A stretch of 64,000 nt of DNA, from contig JAMBOW010000002.1 of assembly GCA_023715865.1 (NCBI GenBank), positions 310,001-374,000 on the forward strand, in the 5' to 3' direction. The notes beneath the pieces were generated by a model. That model did not search any database. It had not been told where the DNA came from and saw only the letters and a list, made by a program, of their open reading frames with translations. A program made the position numbers and the translations under genes. This DNA comes from Neobacillus mesonae (GTDB lineage: Bacteria > Bacillota > Bacilli > Paenibacillales > Paenibacillaceae). Of this stretch, positions 16,838-25,667 are shown in pieces (position 1 is the first letter of the stretch; every line of letters starts with the position of its first letter).

Positions 16838-18388
16838 TCAATTTGATGTGTAAATGTAATCCTGATTTGCGTACTCTATACCAGGAGCAGCTTTAGGAAA
16901 CATCTCTTCCGCATATCGAATGGCTGTAAGCAGCGCCTTTGCCTTATTTATGGTCTCTTCGTATTCCTTCTCCGGTACAGAGTCCCATACAATGCCTGCA
17001 CCTGCCTGCACAAATGCTTTCCCTTGCTTGAAAATAATCGTCCGAATCGTAATGCAGGAATCCATATTACCACTGAACCCAAGATAACCTATCGCACCTG
17101 CATATGCGCCGCGTGCTTCGCGCTCAAGCTCAGCAATGATTTCCATTGCCCTCAGCTTTGGCGCACCGGATACCGTACCTGCCGGCAGACAGGATAGAAA
17201 GGCATCAAAGAAGTCTTTATCCTCCCTGATCTGACCGGAAACATTAGTTACCATGTGCATGACGTGGGAGTATTTTTCTATCTCCATAAAAGTGTCGCAT
17301 TTAACCGTTCCGAATTCGCTGACCTTTCCGATATCATTTCGTCCGAGATCGACAAGCATTAGATGCTCCGCTCTTTCCTTCTCGTCACGAAGCAATTCCT
17401 GGGCAAGCTGTTCGTCCATCTCCTCCGTTGCTCCTCGTGGTCTAGTGCCCGCAATCGGTCTTGTCTGAACACGTCCGCCGTCGACTTTAACAAGTGCCTC
17501 CGGCGATGTTCCCACAATAATTTCTTCTCCCATCTTCAAGTAATACATATAAGGTGAAGGGTTTAAAGTCCGCAGCACACGGTACACCTGAAGTGGAGAA
17601 ACTTCGGTTTCAATATGAAATCGCTGAGACAGCACGACCTGAAAAATATCACCCGCTCGAATGTACTCCTTGGCCTGCTCGACATTCGCGATAAATTGTT
17701 CTTTTGTTAGATTGGATTTGACGTTACCCAGCTCTATATGACTTGGTATGGTATGGCGGTTGGCATTTTCCCGCGGTCCCTCATCTGCCAATACCTTAGC
17801 CAGCTCCTCCAATTTCTCCATGACTTTTGCATAATTATCGAGTATGTCCTGATCTCGATCGCCTGGCTTCACATGCACGTTTCCAACCAACAGCAGCTGC
17901 TGCTTTACATGATCAAATACAATGACTTGATCACAGAACATGAACTGAATATCATCCATCTGGAGGTCATCCACTGCATGTTTTGGCAGTTTTTCGTAGT
18001 ATTGAAGCAAATCATATCCGAAGAATCCAATCGCTCCCCCTGTGAATGGAGGCAACTCATCCATTTTTGGACTGCGGTATTGTCTGAGCAGCGCTTTTAA
18101 TTCTTCAATCGGTTTACCTATCAGCTGCTTTCTTTGACCATCATGTTCGATCATGATGACCCCATTCTTAGCGGAAATCGATAGGAAAGGATTTGTACCG
18201 ATGAATGAATATCTCGCCCATGTGCTTCCGCCTTCTACACTTTCTAATAAGAAGGCATGCTCCTGCTCTGCAAAACGGCTGAACAATCGGATCGGTGTTT
18301 CCATATCCGCTAGAATGCGTTTCGCTACCGGTATTAAGTTATATTCTCTTGCATGCTTTAGGACTTGCTGTTCTTCTCGTTTCAACAT
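16838..18388 (-). CDS. trpE: Anthranilate synthase component I
   Basis: A 516-aa chorismate-utilising enzyme. The C-terminal catalytic half carries VLSQRFHIE, PIAGTRPRG, and GTVSGAPKLRAMEII; the N-terminal half should hold the tryptophan feedback site. No glutamine amidotransferase gene (trpG) lies in this operon. In Bacillus that subunit is shared with folate synthesis (pabA) elsewhere, and the same is expected here. The ATG at 18388 has GGGAG 9 nt upstream. It is the first gene after a ~390-nt TRAP-type leader. Confidence 0.97.
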   Translation of the reverse strand: MLKREEQQVLKHAREYNLIPVAKRILADMETPIRLFSRFAEQEHAFLLESVEGGSTWARYSFIGTNPFLSISAKNGVIMIEHDGQRKQLIGKPIEELKALLRQYRSPKMDELPPFTGGAIGFFGYDLLQYYEKLPKHAVDDLQMDDIQFMFCDQVIVFDHVKQQLLLVGNVHVKPGDRDQDILDNYAKVMEKLEELAKVLADEGPRENANRHTIPSHIELGNVKSNLTKEQFIANVEQAKEYIRAGDIFQVVLSQRFHIETEVSPLQVYRVLRTLNPSPYMYYLKMGEEIIVGTSPEALVKVDGGRVQTRPIAGTRPRGATEEMDEQLAQELLRDEKERAEHLMLVDLGRNDIGKVSEFGTVKCDTFMEIEKYSHVMHMVTNVSGQIREDKDFFDAFLSCLPAGTVSGAPKLRAMEIIAELEREARGAYAGAIGYLGFSGNMDSCITIRTIIFKQGKAFVQAGAGIVWDSVPEKEYEETINKAKALLTAIRYAEEMFPKAAPGIEYANQDYIYTSN

Positions 18389-18456
18389 CGTAATACACTC
18401 CCTCGGGATAGAATGGGCGAAAGTGCAGATGAAGCTCAAGAAGTGTTCATGTATGC

Positions 18457-18485
18457 AAAAAAACCTCTACGAGACCGTAGAGGTT
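18457..18485 (-). terminator. Attenuator terminator in the trp leader
   Basis: The perfect 10-bp stem AACCTCTACG/CGTAGAGGTT with a GTCT loop is followed by seven T, about 70 nt before trpE. It lies between the trp promoter and trpE, so it must be read through for expression. Its CUCUAC 5' arm (18477-18482) is complementary to GUAGAG at 18734-18739 inside the TRAP site. Confidence 0.9.
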
Positions 18486-18728
18486 CATTAACGATAATAT
18501 GAGTAAGTATGATAAGTGTATGTGAATATACGTATCCCTAAAAGAACTCCAAACGAAGTTCAGTCCGTAAACACAGTCGTCAGGATATAAAATCCCAAAG
18601 CTGTATACATAGGGAAAACATATGCTCCATGTACTTATCTCTTCAAATCCTTGCCTGCAATACAGAACAAGGTGCACTAAATTTCATCCGTTCATGCTAC
18701 CCGTTAAGGCCACAAACATTTGAAATTT

Positions 18729-18779
18729 CTCTGCTCTACTCTTCTCATAAAAGCGTCTAAACTCTTCTCATCTCTGCTA
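18729..18779 (-). promoter_or_regulatory. TRAP (MtrB) binding site: nine (G/U)AG triplets in the trp leader
   Basis: On the minus strand the triplets are UAG, GAG, GAG, GAG, UAG, each two bases apart. A 10-nt gap follows, then GAG, GAG, GAG, GAG, again two bases apart. The first triplet begins within about 10 nt of the predicted transcription start. TRAP is an 11-subunit ring that binds (G/U)AG repeats spaced 2-3 nt, and its gene mtrB is at 28.9-29.1 kb of this window. The intervening ~245 nt before the terminator contain no T-box consensus and no evident gene. Confidence 0.9.
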
Positions 18780-18785
18780 CAGTTC

Positions 18786-18814
18786 ACTATACATAGTTTA
18801 CATCGATTTGGCAA
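18786..18814 (-). promoter_or_regulatory. Sigma-A promoter of the trp operon
   Basis: -35 TTGCCA (18809-18814), 17-bp spacer, -10 TATAGT (18786-18791), starting just after the aroH stop. This is an internal promoter of the aro supraoperon. Confidence 0.85.
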
Positions 18815-18827
18815 GATATCATTTGTC

Positions 18828-19208
18828 TTAGCTGTTAGATGGTGCAGCCAAATCAGGACGAAGCGCCTTAGCTCCGTTCAAATATACATGTTTGATTTCT
18901 TTTTGGGTTTTTTCGGTATTTACATGAATCATGAAACGGATACACTTCTCTAGAGCGCCCTTTACTGGTACTTCTAAAGAGCACATTAAAGGGACCAGCT
19001 CCCAACCATTTAATTCACGAATGGCCTTTGCCGGGAAAGCAGCATCCAAATCCTGTGTCAGCGTAATCCATACGCTGCAGATCGCCTCAGGATCAAGTTC
19101 ATTACGTTCCACTATCTCCTGAAGCAGTTTGGAGGTCTCCTTCATAATTTCCTCTTCTGTATTACTTACTACCGTTGTTGCACCTCGTACGCCTCTTGTG
19201 TACATCAT
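18828..19208 (-). CDS. aroH: Chorismate mutase (AroH type)
   Basis: A 126-aa monofunctional chorismate mutase of the trimeric Bacillus type. Recognisable segments are MYTRGVRGATTV at the N-terminus, ICSVWITLTQDLDAAFPA with active-site side chains, and CIRFMIHVNTEK near the end. It makes prephenate for TyrA and for phenylalanine. It starts at ATG 19208, four bases from the aroB stop, and ends just before the trp promoter. Confidence 0.96.
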   Translation of the reverse strand: MMYTRGVRGATTVVSNTEEEIMKETSKLLQEIVERNELDPEAICSVWITLTQDLDAAFPAKAIRELNGWELVPLMCSLEVPVKGALEKCIRFMIHVNTEKTQKEIKHVYLNGAKALRPDLAAPSNS

Positions 19209-19212
19209 GAGT

Positions 19213-20307
19213 TTACGCCTCTTTCTTCAGCCCGTCGATCACATCCCTGACGTCCTGTACACGAACATCATTTGCCACTACAACTTCACCGATCTTGGTT
19301 GGGATAATAAATACCATCAGGCCTTCTCTGAATTTTTTGTCGTGCATCATTGCAGCCATAATATCATCTGTGCTTAAATCTTCCGGAAGGAATGTCGGCA
19401 GGTGTAACGACTCCAACATTCGCTTGGTAGTTGTATACAGTGATGGATGAGCCCCTCTGAGCACTCCAAGCTTTGCCGCTCCTACCATCCCTATAGAGAT
19501 CGCTTCACCATGCAGAAATTTTCCATATCCCGCGATTGCCTCAATAGCATGACCGATCGTGTGACCCAAGTTAAGCGTCGCACGAATACCGTTTTCTCTT
19601 TCATCCTGGGACACAATTCCAGCCTTGATGGAACAGCCCTGCAAAAGTCCGTAAATAAGCGCCTCTTTATCCAATGAGAGCAGTTTATCTGCATTCTCCT
19701 CGCACCAGTAGGCGAATGATTCATCCTGGATTAATCCATGCTTCAGCATTTCTGCTAAACCAGCTGAAACTTCACGGGGAGGAAGCGTCATTAATGTATC
19801 CACATCGTAAAGTACAAGCTCTGGCTGATGGAATGCTCCGATAATGTTTTTGGCGAGGGGATGATTGACGGCTACCTTGCCTCCGACACTGCTGTCATGA
19901 GCAAGGATTGTTGTGGGGATCTGCACGAAGCGCACTCCGCGCATATATGTAGCAGCAACAAAGCCGGCTAAGTCCCCTACTACGCCTCCGCCAAGTGCCA
20001 GGACCGCAGAGCTTCGATCCAGCCCGCCTTCAATTGCCTTCGTCATCATTTCTGTATAAACAGATAGTGATTTGGAAGTCTCCCCGCTAGGAACAATAGC
20101 AGTCACAACCTTAAAGCCTTCCCGCTCCAGGGAATCGTTAACGATTCCCAAATAATGCGGTGCGATCTTTTCATCAGTAATAATCATGATTGGACTTTTC
20201 GCACGGATTCCATGCTTTAGCAAAAACACGGCAGTCTCTTGAAGCAAACTGCTTCCAATATAGATGGGATAGGAGCGCTCACCGAGCTCTACGTTTAAAG
20301 TTTTCAT
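19213..20307 (-). CDS. aroB: 3-dehydroquinate synthase
   Basis: A 364-aa NAD- and metal-dependent shikimate pathway enzyme. The motif ALGGGVVGDLAGFVAATYMRG is the NAD-binding signature; the metal-ligand histidines are in LNLGHTIGHAIE and the glutamate is upstream. The frame is open for 32 more codons inside aroC, but GGAG before ATG 20307 and the homologous N-terminus (MKTLNVELGERSYPIYIG) fix the start. It begins one base before the aroC stop. Confidence 0.96.
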   Translation of the reverse strand: MKTLNVELGERSYPIYIGSSLLQETAVFLLKHGIRAKSPIMIITDEKIAPHYLGIVNDSLEREGFKVVTAIVPSGETSKSLSVYTEMMTKAIEGGLDRSSAVLALGGGVVGDLAGFVAATYMRGVRFVQIPTTILAHDSSVGGKVAVNHPLAKNIIGAFHQPELVLYDVDTLMTLPPREVSAGLAEMLKHGLIQDESFAYWCEENADKLLSLDKEALIYGLLQGCSIKAGIVSQDERENGIRATLNLGHTIGHAIEAIAGYGKFLHGEAISIGMVGAAKLGVLRGAHPSLYTTTKRMLESLHLPTFLPEDLSTDDIMAAMMHDKKFREGLMVFIIPTKIGEVVVANDVRVQDVRDVIDGLKKEA

Positions 20308-20308
20308 A

Positions 20309-21478
20309 TTAATAACGCTCCAGCTGGGCGTTGTAATTGTCAAGATTCGCACGGATCTCCTCGATAGAGTCACCGCCGAATTTCTCAAGGAATGCCTTCG
20401 CAACTTCCCAAGCTACAACATGTTCCATCACGACGCTCGCAGCAGGAACAGCACAAGCATCGGAACGCTCAACTTGGGCCGTAAAAGGCTCTTTCGTATC
20501 AATATCGACGCTTTGCAGCGGTTTGTACAACGTAGGGATCGGTTTCATAACACCGCGCACGACGACAGGCATTCCATTGGTTACTCCGCCTTCAAATCCT
20601 CCGAGACGATTAGACGCACGGTGATAGCCCCGCCCTTCACTATACAAAATTTCATCATGTACCTGTGAACCCCGCAGAGTCCCCGCTTCAAAGCCAATAC
20701 CAATCTCTACTCCTTTGAAGGCGTTGATAGACATAACCCCCTGTGCAATCCGTCCATCCAGCTTACGGTCGTATTGCACATAGCTGCCTAAACCGACAGG
20801 AACACCTTCCACGACACATTCCACAATACCGCCGATGGAATCCCCTTCTTTCTTGATTTGGTCGATGTAAGCTTCCATCTTCTTCTCTGTTTCTGGATCT
20901 GTTACACGTACTGAAGAAGCCTCAGTGCGGGCACGCAGCTCTTCAATCGGCAAATCCTCGTACGGTGCCTCGATCTCTCCGATGCGCAGAACACGTCCAG
21001 CAATCTGAATACCAAATTCAGCCAGAAGCTGACGTGCAAGAGCACCTACTGCCACGCGAACCGTCGTCTCACGTGCGCTAGAACGCTCAAGAACATTGCG
21101 CAGATCCTTTAAATTGTATTTAAGACCGCCGTTCAAATCGGCATGACCTGGACGCGGACGGTGAATTCTGCGCTTTTCTTCATCGCTTCCTTCAATCGGC
21201 TCAACATTCATAATGTTGCGCCAATGCGTCCAGTCCTTGTTCTCTACGACAAGCGCAACCGGCGCTCCTGTTGTATATCCATGGCGGATTCCGCCAACAA
21301 ATTCAGCCGTATCCTTCTCGATCTGCATGCGGCGCCCGCGTCCATACCCTTTTTGGCGGCGGTGCAGCTGAAAATTCAATTCCTCAAAATCCACTTTCAT
21401 ATTACTTGGAAGTCCTTCTACGATAGCTGTCAATTGGGGTCCGTGCGTTTCCCCTGCGGTTAAATAACGAAGACTCAT
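20309..21478 (-). CDS. aroC: Chorismate synthase
   Basis: A 389-aa FMN-dependent enzyme for the last shikimate step (called aroF in Bacillus subtilis). Motifs: [20 protein letters not shown] at the N-terminus, [13 protein letters not shown], and [20 protein letters not shown]. It starts at ATG after AAAGGGGG. It is first in the aroC-aroB-aroH unit behind a good promoter, and its product chorismate feeds trpE, aroH and the MqnA branch. Confidence 0.97.
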   Translation of the reverse strand: MSLRYLTAGETHGPQLTAIVEGLPSNMKVDFEELNFQLHRRQKGYGRGRRMQIEKDTAEFVGGIRHGYTTGAPVALVVENKDWTHWRNIMNVEPIEGSDEEKRRIHRPRPGHADLNGGLKYNLKDLRNVLERSSARETTVRVAVGALARQLLAEFGIQIAGRVLRIGEIEAPYEDLPIEELRARTEASSVRVTDPETEKKMEAYIDQIKKEGDSIGGIVECVVEGVPVGLGSYVQYDRKLDGRIAQGVMSINAFKGVEIGIGFEAGTLRGSQVHDEILYSEGRGYHRASNRLGGFEGGVTNGMPVVVRGVMKPIPTLYKPLQSVDIDTKEPFTAQVERSDACAVPAASVVMEHVVAWEVAKAFLEKFGGDSIEEIRANLDNYNAQLERY

Positions 21479-21537
21479 AATACGTTCCCCCTTTATACTG
21501 TTAAGCTTTAAACTGCTAAAATGTTTAATCTTTGATC

Positions 21538-21566
21538 ATTATAGTATAGCATGTTATCTTTGACAA
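21538..21566 (-). promoter_or_regulatory. Sigma-A promoter of aroC-aroB-aroH
   Basis: -35 TTGTCA (21561-21566), 17-bp spacer, -10 TATAAT (21538-21543). It lies directly downstream of the terminator of the 58-aa gene, so the aro unit has its own start. Confidence 0.82.
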
Positions 21567-21574
21567 GAAGGTAC

Positions 21575-21608
21575 AAAAAAAGCGTCCATCCACACAAAGG
21601 ACAGACGC
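21575..21608 (-). terminator. Terminator after the 58-aa gene
   Basis: The 10-bp stem GCGTCTGTCC/GGATGGACGC (two G-U pairs) with a TTTGTGT loop is followed by seven T on the minus strand. Confidence 0.9.
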
Positions 21609-21623
21609 ATACGAGCACATTCA

Positions 21624-21800
21624 CTACTTACCTGCTGTCAAAATTGCCGCGGGTAAATCTTGATCGGTCATTTCAGGCTGAGACTTAAACTGATCAAGCA
21701 TTCGTTCCATTTGAAACGTATCTAAACCAAGGATCTGTGCACACTGGCGAATATTGATAAGACCTTGCCTATAAGCTGCTATCACTGTCTGTTTATCCAT
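21624..21800 (-). CDS. Small HTH-like protein (58 aa)
   Basis: The frame reads MDKQTVIAAYRQGLINIRQC, then AQILGLDTFQMERMLDQF and a short acidic tail ending LPAAILTAGK. GGAGG lies 7 nt before the ATG, and a strong terminator follows. The first 35 residues have the spacing of a helix-turn-helix (a helix, G-x-I, a helix AQILG, then a recognition-like helix), reminiscent of UPF0175-type small proteins. The function is unknown. It is probably the last gene of the ndk-cheR unit and is absent from the equivalent place in Bacillus as I remember it. Confidence 0.85.
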   Translation of the reverse strand: MDKQTVIAAYRQGLINIRQCAQILGLDTFQMERMLDQFKSQPEMTDQDLPAAILTAGK

Positions 21801-21865
21801 TTATTTACCTCCAAGAATCATCACAGATAGTTCCAGTATAGGGCATTTCATACTCGATCTATACG

Positions 21866-22672
21866 CTATTTCTTCTTCTGGTAAAAAAAGGTGTCTGCAC
21901 TCTCAAGGTTATATTGATTAGGTGCAAAGATTTGTTCTGTGCTGCCTACAAACAATATTCCTCCTGGCCTGAGCGCGTTCGCAAACTTTTGATAAAGCAG
22001 GTGTTTGGCCTCTTCTGTAAAATAAATCATAACATTGCGGCATACGATCAGATCAAAGCCTTCTTCAAAAGAATCTGACAGTAAATTTTGCTGGCTGAAG
22101 CGAATTGCCTGCTTTAATTTTTCATCAATATGGTACTGAAGTCCATCCTCTGAAAAATAACGTCTGCTCACAGGTTCAGGAACCTCTCTCAACGAACGTT
22201 CCAAATATGTACCTTGCCTCGCTCTTGCCAGCGCTCCTTCATCAATGTCAGTGGCTAAAATATCTGCCTGATTCAGCATCCCCTGCATATCAAGAATCAT
22301 CGCCAGCGTATAGGGCTCCTCGCCCGTGGAGCAGGCTGCGCTCCACACCTTAAGTTTCGTACGTTCGCTGGCCAAATCGAGAAGGATTTTATCCTTAAGT
22401 ACTTCCCACCTGTTCCGGTTCCGCCAAAATTCAGATACATTGATCGTCATTCGATCAAGGAACTCAAGAAACAGAGCTTTGTTATGCTTCATTTCTTCAT
22501 AAAAAGAAGCAAAGCTGTTATGCCCGTGCTTGTTACGCAGTGTTGTAAGCCTGCGCTTCATTTGGGCTTCCTTGTATTGATTAAGGTCAATACCCGCCAG
22601 CTTATTAATGTTGCGTGTAAACAAGATATAATCGGATTGTGAAGAATCCACCTCTAGATTGGACACAAGCAT
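21866..22672 (-). CDS. cheR: Chemotaxis protein methyltransferase
   Basis: A 268-aa SAM-dependent glutamate O-methyltransferase acting on chemoreceptors. The N-terminal helical domain (LAGIDLNQYKEAQMKRRLTTLR) is followed by the methyltransferase core: KVWSAACSTGEEPYTLAMIL (SAM motif I), ILATDIDEGAL, and FDLIVCRNVMIYF. The start is uncertain: AAGG directly abuts ATG 22672, while GTG 22666 has better spacing. It neighbours ndk as in Bacillus. Confidence 0.95.
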   Translation of the reverse strand: MLVSNLEVDSSQSDYILFTRNINKLAGIDLNQYKEAQMKRRLTTLRNKHGHNSFASFYEEMKHNKALFLEFLDRMTINVSEFWRNRNRWEVLKDKILLDLASERTKLKVWSAACSTGEEPYTLAMILDMQGMLNQADILATDIDEGALARARQGTYLERSLREVPEPVSRRYFSEDGLQYHIDEKLKQAIRFSQQNLLSDSFEEGFDLIVCRNVMIYFTEEAKHLLYQKFANALRPGGILFVGSTEQIFAPNQYNLESADTFFYQKKK

Positions 22673-22702
22673 CCTTCTTTCTCACGAAAAGAGTCGCACA
22701 TT

Positions 22703-23146
22703 TTATGTCCAGGCAGCAATCGTTTTTTCATAAGTAACCAGTTCAGCATCTTCAAAGAAATTACGAAGTTCTCTAGCCGCACTTTCGGGTGAATCAGAAC
22801 CATGAATCAGGTTGTGTGGCGTAATCGCTGCATAATCACCGCGAATGGTCCCGGGAAGCGCTTCTGTCACATTTGTTTTGCCAATCAGCATGCGTGACAA
22901 GGTGATAATGTCTTCCCCTTCCCAAACCATGGCAAACACCGGTCCCGAAGTTATAAAGGTCACCAGGCTGTCAAAGAATGGCTTTCCATCGTGCTCGGCA
23001 TAGTGGCGCTTAGCCTGTTCCTCCGTCACTTGAACAAACTTTCCGGCAATCAGCTTAAAGCCCTTATCCTCAAATCGGCTTATAATTCGACCCATCAGAC
23101 CCCGCTGTACACCATCAGGTTTCACCATTAAAAAAGTACGCTCCAT
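22703..23146 (-). CDS. ndk: Nucleoside diphosphate kinase
   Basis: A 147-aa enzyme with the active-site histidine in [15 protein letters not shown] and the N-terminal [16 protein letters not shown]. It balances NTP and dNTP pools using a phosphohistidine intermediate. The length is normal and the start follows GGAGGGAAAAGACG. Confidence 0.97.
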   Translation of the reverse strand: MERTFLMVKPDGVQRGLMGRIISRFEDKGFKLIAGKFVQVTEEQAKRHYAEHDGKPFFDSLVTFITSGPVFAMVWEGEDIITLSRMLIGKTNVTEALPGTIRGDYAAITPHNLIHGSDSPESAARELRNFFEDAELVTYEKTIAAWT

Positions 23147-23230
23147 CGTCTTTTCCCTCCAGGCTTTGTTTAAGAGTAAGCTCGCTGCTATTTATGATTT
23201 TCGACTTGCTTGCTTTTTGTTCCTGCCAGG

Positions 23231-24205
23231 TTAATATGAACGTTTTACAACAAAATGAGCGATATCCCGTAAATTTTTCTTCGTCTTAATGTCTGGAAGT
23301 CCTTCAAGCGCATCAAGAGCTTTATTCATATATCGGTCAGCAAGGGCTTCGGCTTTAGCCATTCCGCTGCTCTCACGGATCATGCCTACAGCGGCTCTAA
23401 CGCTTCCCTTATCTCCCTCTTCATGTATCCGGTTGATCAGCTGAAGCAGATCCTCTCTTATGCGCTCTTCCTGCAGAGCAAAAATGACGGGTATCGTAAT
23501 GTTGCCTTGAAGCATATCACTACCAGGCGGTTTACCAAGCTGTTTTTCTGTTCCTCTTAAATCGAGCAGGTCATCCTGAATTTGAAAAGCCATCCCTACG
23601 TTATAGCCATAGCTGTATAATCTTCTGGACACTTCTTTATCAGCCCCTGCAGCCACAGCACCCAGTTGACAGCTGATGGCAATAAGAAGAGCTGTTTTGC
23701 GGCGTATCCGCAGCAAATAATGACGAATGCTTTGATCCGTATTAAAGAAATCCCTAATTTGCTCCATTTCGCCAATCGTCATTTGTACCATGGCCTTTGC
23801 CATCGTCTGATGAATGAATGGATCAGGCAGCTCCGCGATGATAGACATCGCCCTGGCATAGATATAATCCCCGGTATACATCGCAATTCGGTTGTCCCAC
23901 TTCGATTTGACGGTGAGCTGGCCGCGTCTCGTTTCGGCGTTATCAATCACGTCATCGTGAACAAGAGATGAGGAATGAATCAGTTCCAGCGGAACTGCCA
24001 CGTGCTTCAACACTTCGATATCATAGTTACCGAACTTGCCCCCTAGCAGCACAAAGACAGGTCTTAACCGTTTGCCGCCCGCTTTCAGCAAATGCAGGGA
24101 CGTTTCGGCAAGCAGAGGCTCTCTCGTCTCCACGCCGCGGTACAATTCCTTTTCAATATAATTAATATCTTTTTTTAACGATGTTAAAATATCCAGTAGT
24201 TTCAT
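23231..24205 (-). CDS. hepT: Heptaprenyl diphosphate synthase component II (HepT)
   Basis: A 324-aa trans-prenyltransferase, the catalytic subunit. The first Asp-rich motif is in SSLVHDDVIDNAETRRG, the second in AFQIQDDLLDLRG, with GGKRLRPVFVLL upstream. It elongates farnesyl diphosphate to the C35 tail of menaquinone-7 together with HepS (27.3-28.1 kb). Its ATG overlaps the mqnA stop, so it is the last gene of the menaquinone block. Confidence 0.95.
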   Translation of the reverse strand: MKLLDILTSLKKDINYIEKELYRGVETREPLLAETSLHLLKAGGKRLRPVFVLLGGKFGNYDIEVLKHVAVPLELIHSSSLVHDDVIDNAETRRGQLTVKSKWDNRIAMYTGDYIYARAMSIIAELPDPFIHQTMAKAMVQMTIGEMEQIRDFFNTDQSIRHYLLRIRRKTALLIAISCQLGAVAAGADKEVSRRLYSYGYNVGMAFQIQDDLLDLRGTEKQLGKPPGSDMLQGNITIPVIFALQEERIREDLLQLINRIHEEGDKGSVRAAVGMIRESSGMAKAEALADRYMNKALDALEGLPDIKTKKNLRDIAHFVVKRSY

Positions 24206-25065
24206 TCCGTCACCCGTATCAGCTTATTCTCATTCCAGAGATCCACCTGGACCTCATGCTCCATGAGACCAAGCTCATGTGCATAACGGAAATACAGTTG
24301 CAGTCCCTGCAACTCATTTTCGCCAAAATCGTAACATAAATTTCTGAAGTAGTTGTACCAATAATCCTCAGAACCGCCGATTTGCAGTATAGCATCTGCT
24401 ACAACTGGTGCGAGATCCTTTAAGCTTTTTGCCTTGCTGTCGTGGAATGCTTGTACGATCTCCTTGACTGCTTCACCATGGTTTTCTGCGAAATTCCTTG
24501 AAACGGCCCAAACTGCATAAGTCATTTGATGACCTGTGAACCGATACCACAATTCTCCAAGATCGTACACATAATAAGAATGATCCGTCCAGGAAGCACG
24601 GATAGCATGATCCCCTATAAGCAGTGCAGCATCCGCAACCTCCATCATGGATTCCAGTTCGGGTTCCATTGAAATATAGTCCGGGTTCCCCTCATAGAAT
24701 TTCGTCATAATAATCTTAAGCAGATTAATCGAGGTCGCTGAGGTGTTCGTTAATGCAATTGTACTGTTTAAAATCGATTCGATCGGCTTTTTACTAAACA
24801 GAAGAATGGATTTGACTTCTCCTCTGCTGCTGACCGAAATATCCGGGAGCAGGAGCAGACGATCGGACACCATTCCATACGCGAAAGACGACATAGCACT
24901 AAGATCCAAGGTTTCTTCATGTATACGTTTATTTAATTGCGCAGGGACTTCTGTTATCAGCTCTGCCATATGCGTTAGTTTGGCAGGCTCGAAAAAATAA
25001 AAAATGGGCCATGCATTGGTATAGCTTATTTTTCCGATGGTGGTCACATGCTGTAGTTCCTTCAT
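24202..25065 (-). CDS. mqnA: Chorismate dehydratase MqnA (futalosine pathway)
   Basis: A 287-aa protein with a periplasmic-binding-protein-like fold. It opens IGKISYTNAWPIFYFF, then has LSAMSSFAYG and a GDHAIRA segment around position 140, all usual for MqnA/MqnD-type enzymes. MqnA dehydrates chorismate to 3-(1-carboxyvinyl)oxybenzoate, the first step of futalosine-dependent menaquinone synthesis. The start at 25065 follows GGGGGGAAG and overlaps the ubiX stop. Partners mqnB-E are not in this window, so the pathway call rests on this gene plus ubiX/ubiA. Confidence 0.9.
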   Translation of the reverse strand: MKELQHVTTIGKISYTNAWPIFYFFEPAKLTHMAELITEVPAQLNKRIHEETLDLSAMSSFAYGMVSDRLLLLPDISVSSRGEVKSILLFSKKPIESILNSTIALTNTSATSINLLKIIMTKFYEGNPDYISMEPELESMMEVADAALLIGDHAIRASWTDHSYYVYDLGELWYRFTGHQMTYAVWAVSRNFAENHGEAVKEIVQAFHDSKAKSLKDLAPVVADAILQIGGSEDYWYNYFRNLCYDFGENELQGLQLYFRYAHELGLMEHEVQVDLWNENKLIRVTE

Positions 25066-25664
25066 TTCTCTTCCCCCCATCTCTTAAACAAATTGTGCTC
25101 AATATGAAGCGTATCCAGCACCTTGCCTACTAAAAAATCAATCAAATCATCCATCGTCTTAGGATGGTAGTAGAAAGCCGGCATGGCCGGGATCATTTTT
25201 ACTCCTAGCCGTGACAGCTTGAGCATATTCTCCAAATGAATAGCATGAAGTGGCGTTTCCCTTGGTACGAGCACCAAGGGCCGCCCCTCCTTCATCATGA
25301 CGTCCGCTGCTCTGGCCATTAGATTATCCGAAGCTCCATGCGCAATGGATGACAGAGTCCCCATGGAACAAGGCATAACAATCATCCCATCCGTCAAGAA
25401 GGACCCGCTTGCAATGGACGCTCCAATGTCGCTCACGGGATGGTATATAAGAGAACCGGGACGGTTCCCGAACTTCTCGTTCAAAATCCCCTCCCGGTCC
25501 GAAACATTCCAGCCTAGTTCTTCTTTTAAAACACGCCAGCCTGCGTTCGAAACAACAAGATGAACTTCGTATTCCTGATCAAGCAAAGTCTCAATCAATC
25601 TAATTCCATATATACTGCCGCTCGCCCCAGTAATACCGACAGCTAGTCTTTTTAATCTGTACAT
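25062..25664 (-). CDS. ubiX: UbiX-family flavin prenyltransferase
   Basis: A 200-aa flavoprotein. The FMN-binding VGITGASGSIYGIRL loop, the MPCSMGTLSSIAHG segment and the VPRETPLHAIHLENM motif are diagnostic. It makes prenylated FMN, the cofactor of UbiD-type decarboxylases. Its place between mqnA and a ubiA-type gene suggests service to a UbiD-like step late in futalosine-route menaquinone synthesis (inference; no ubiD is in the window). Confidence 0.93.
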   Translation of the reverse strand: MYRLKRLAVGITGASGSIYGIRLIETLLDQEYEVHLVVSNAGWRVLKEELGWNVSDREGILNEKFGNRPGSLIYHPVSDIGASIASGSFLTDGMIVMPCSMGTLSSIAHGASDNLMARAADVMMKEGRPLVLVPRETPLHAIHLENMLKLSRLGVKMIPAMPAFYYHPKTMDDLIDFLVGKVLDTLHIEHNLFKRWGEEK

Positions 25665-25667
25665 AAA

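Noticed and set aside
18447..18677. 76-codon frame in the trp leader containing two Trp codons
   Set aside because: A leader-peptide attenuator was considered, but there are only two scattered Trp codons, no ribosome binding site, and the TRAP triplets explain regulation better.
18389..18827. Possible T-box in the trp leader
   Set aside because: No AGGGTGGNACC-type sequence was found on the minus strand.
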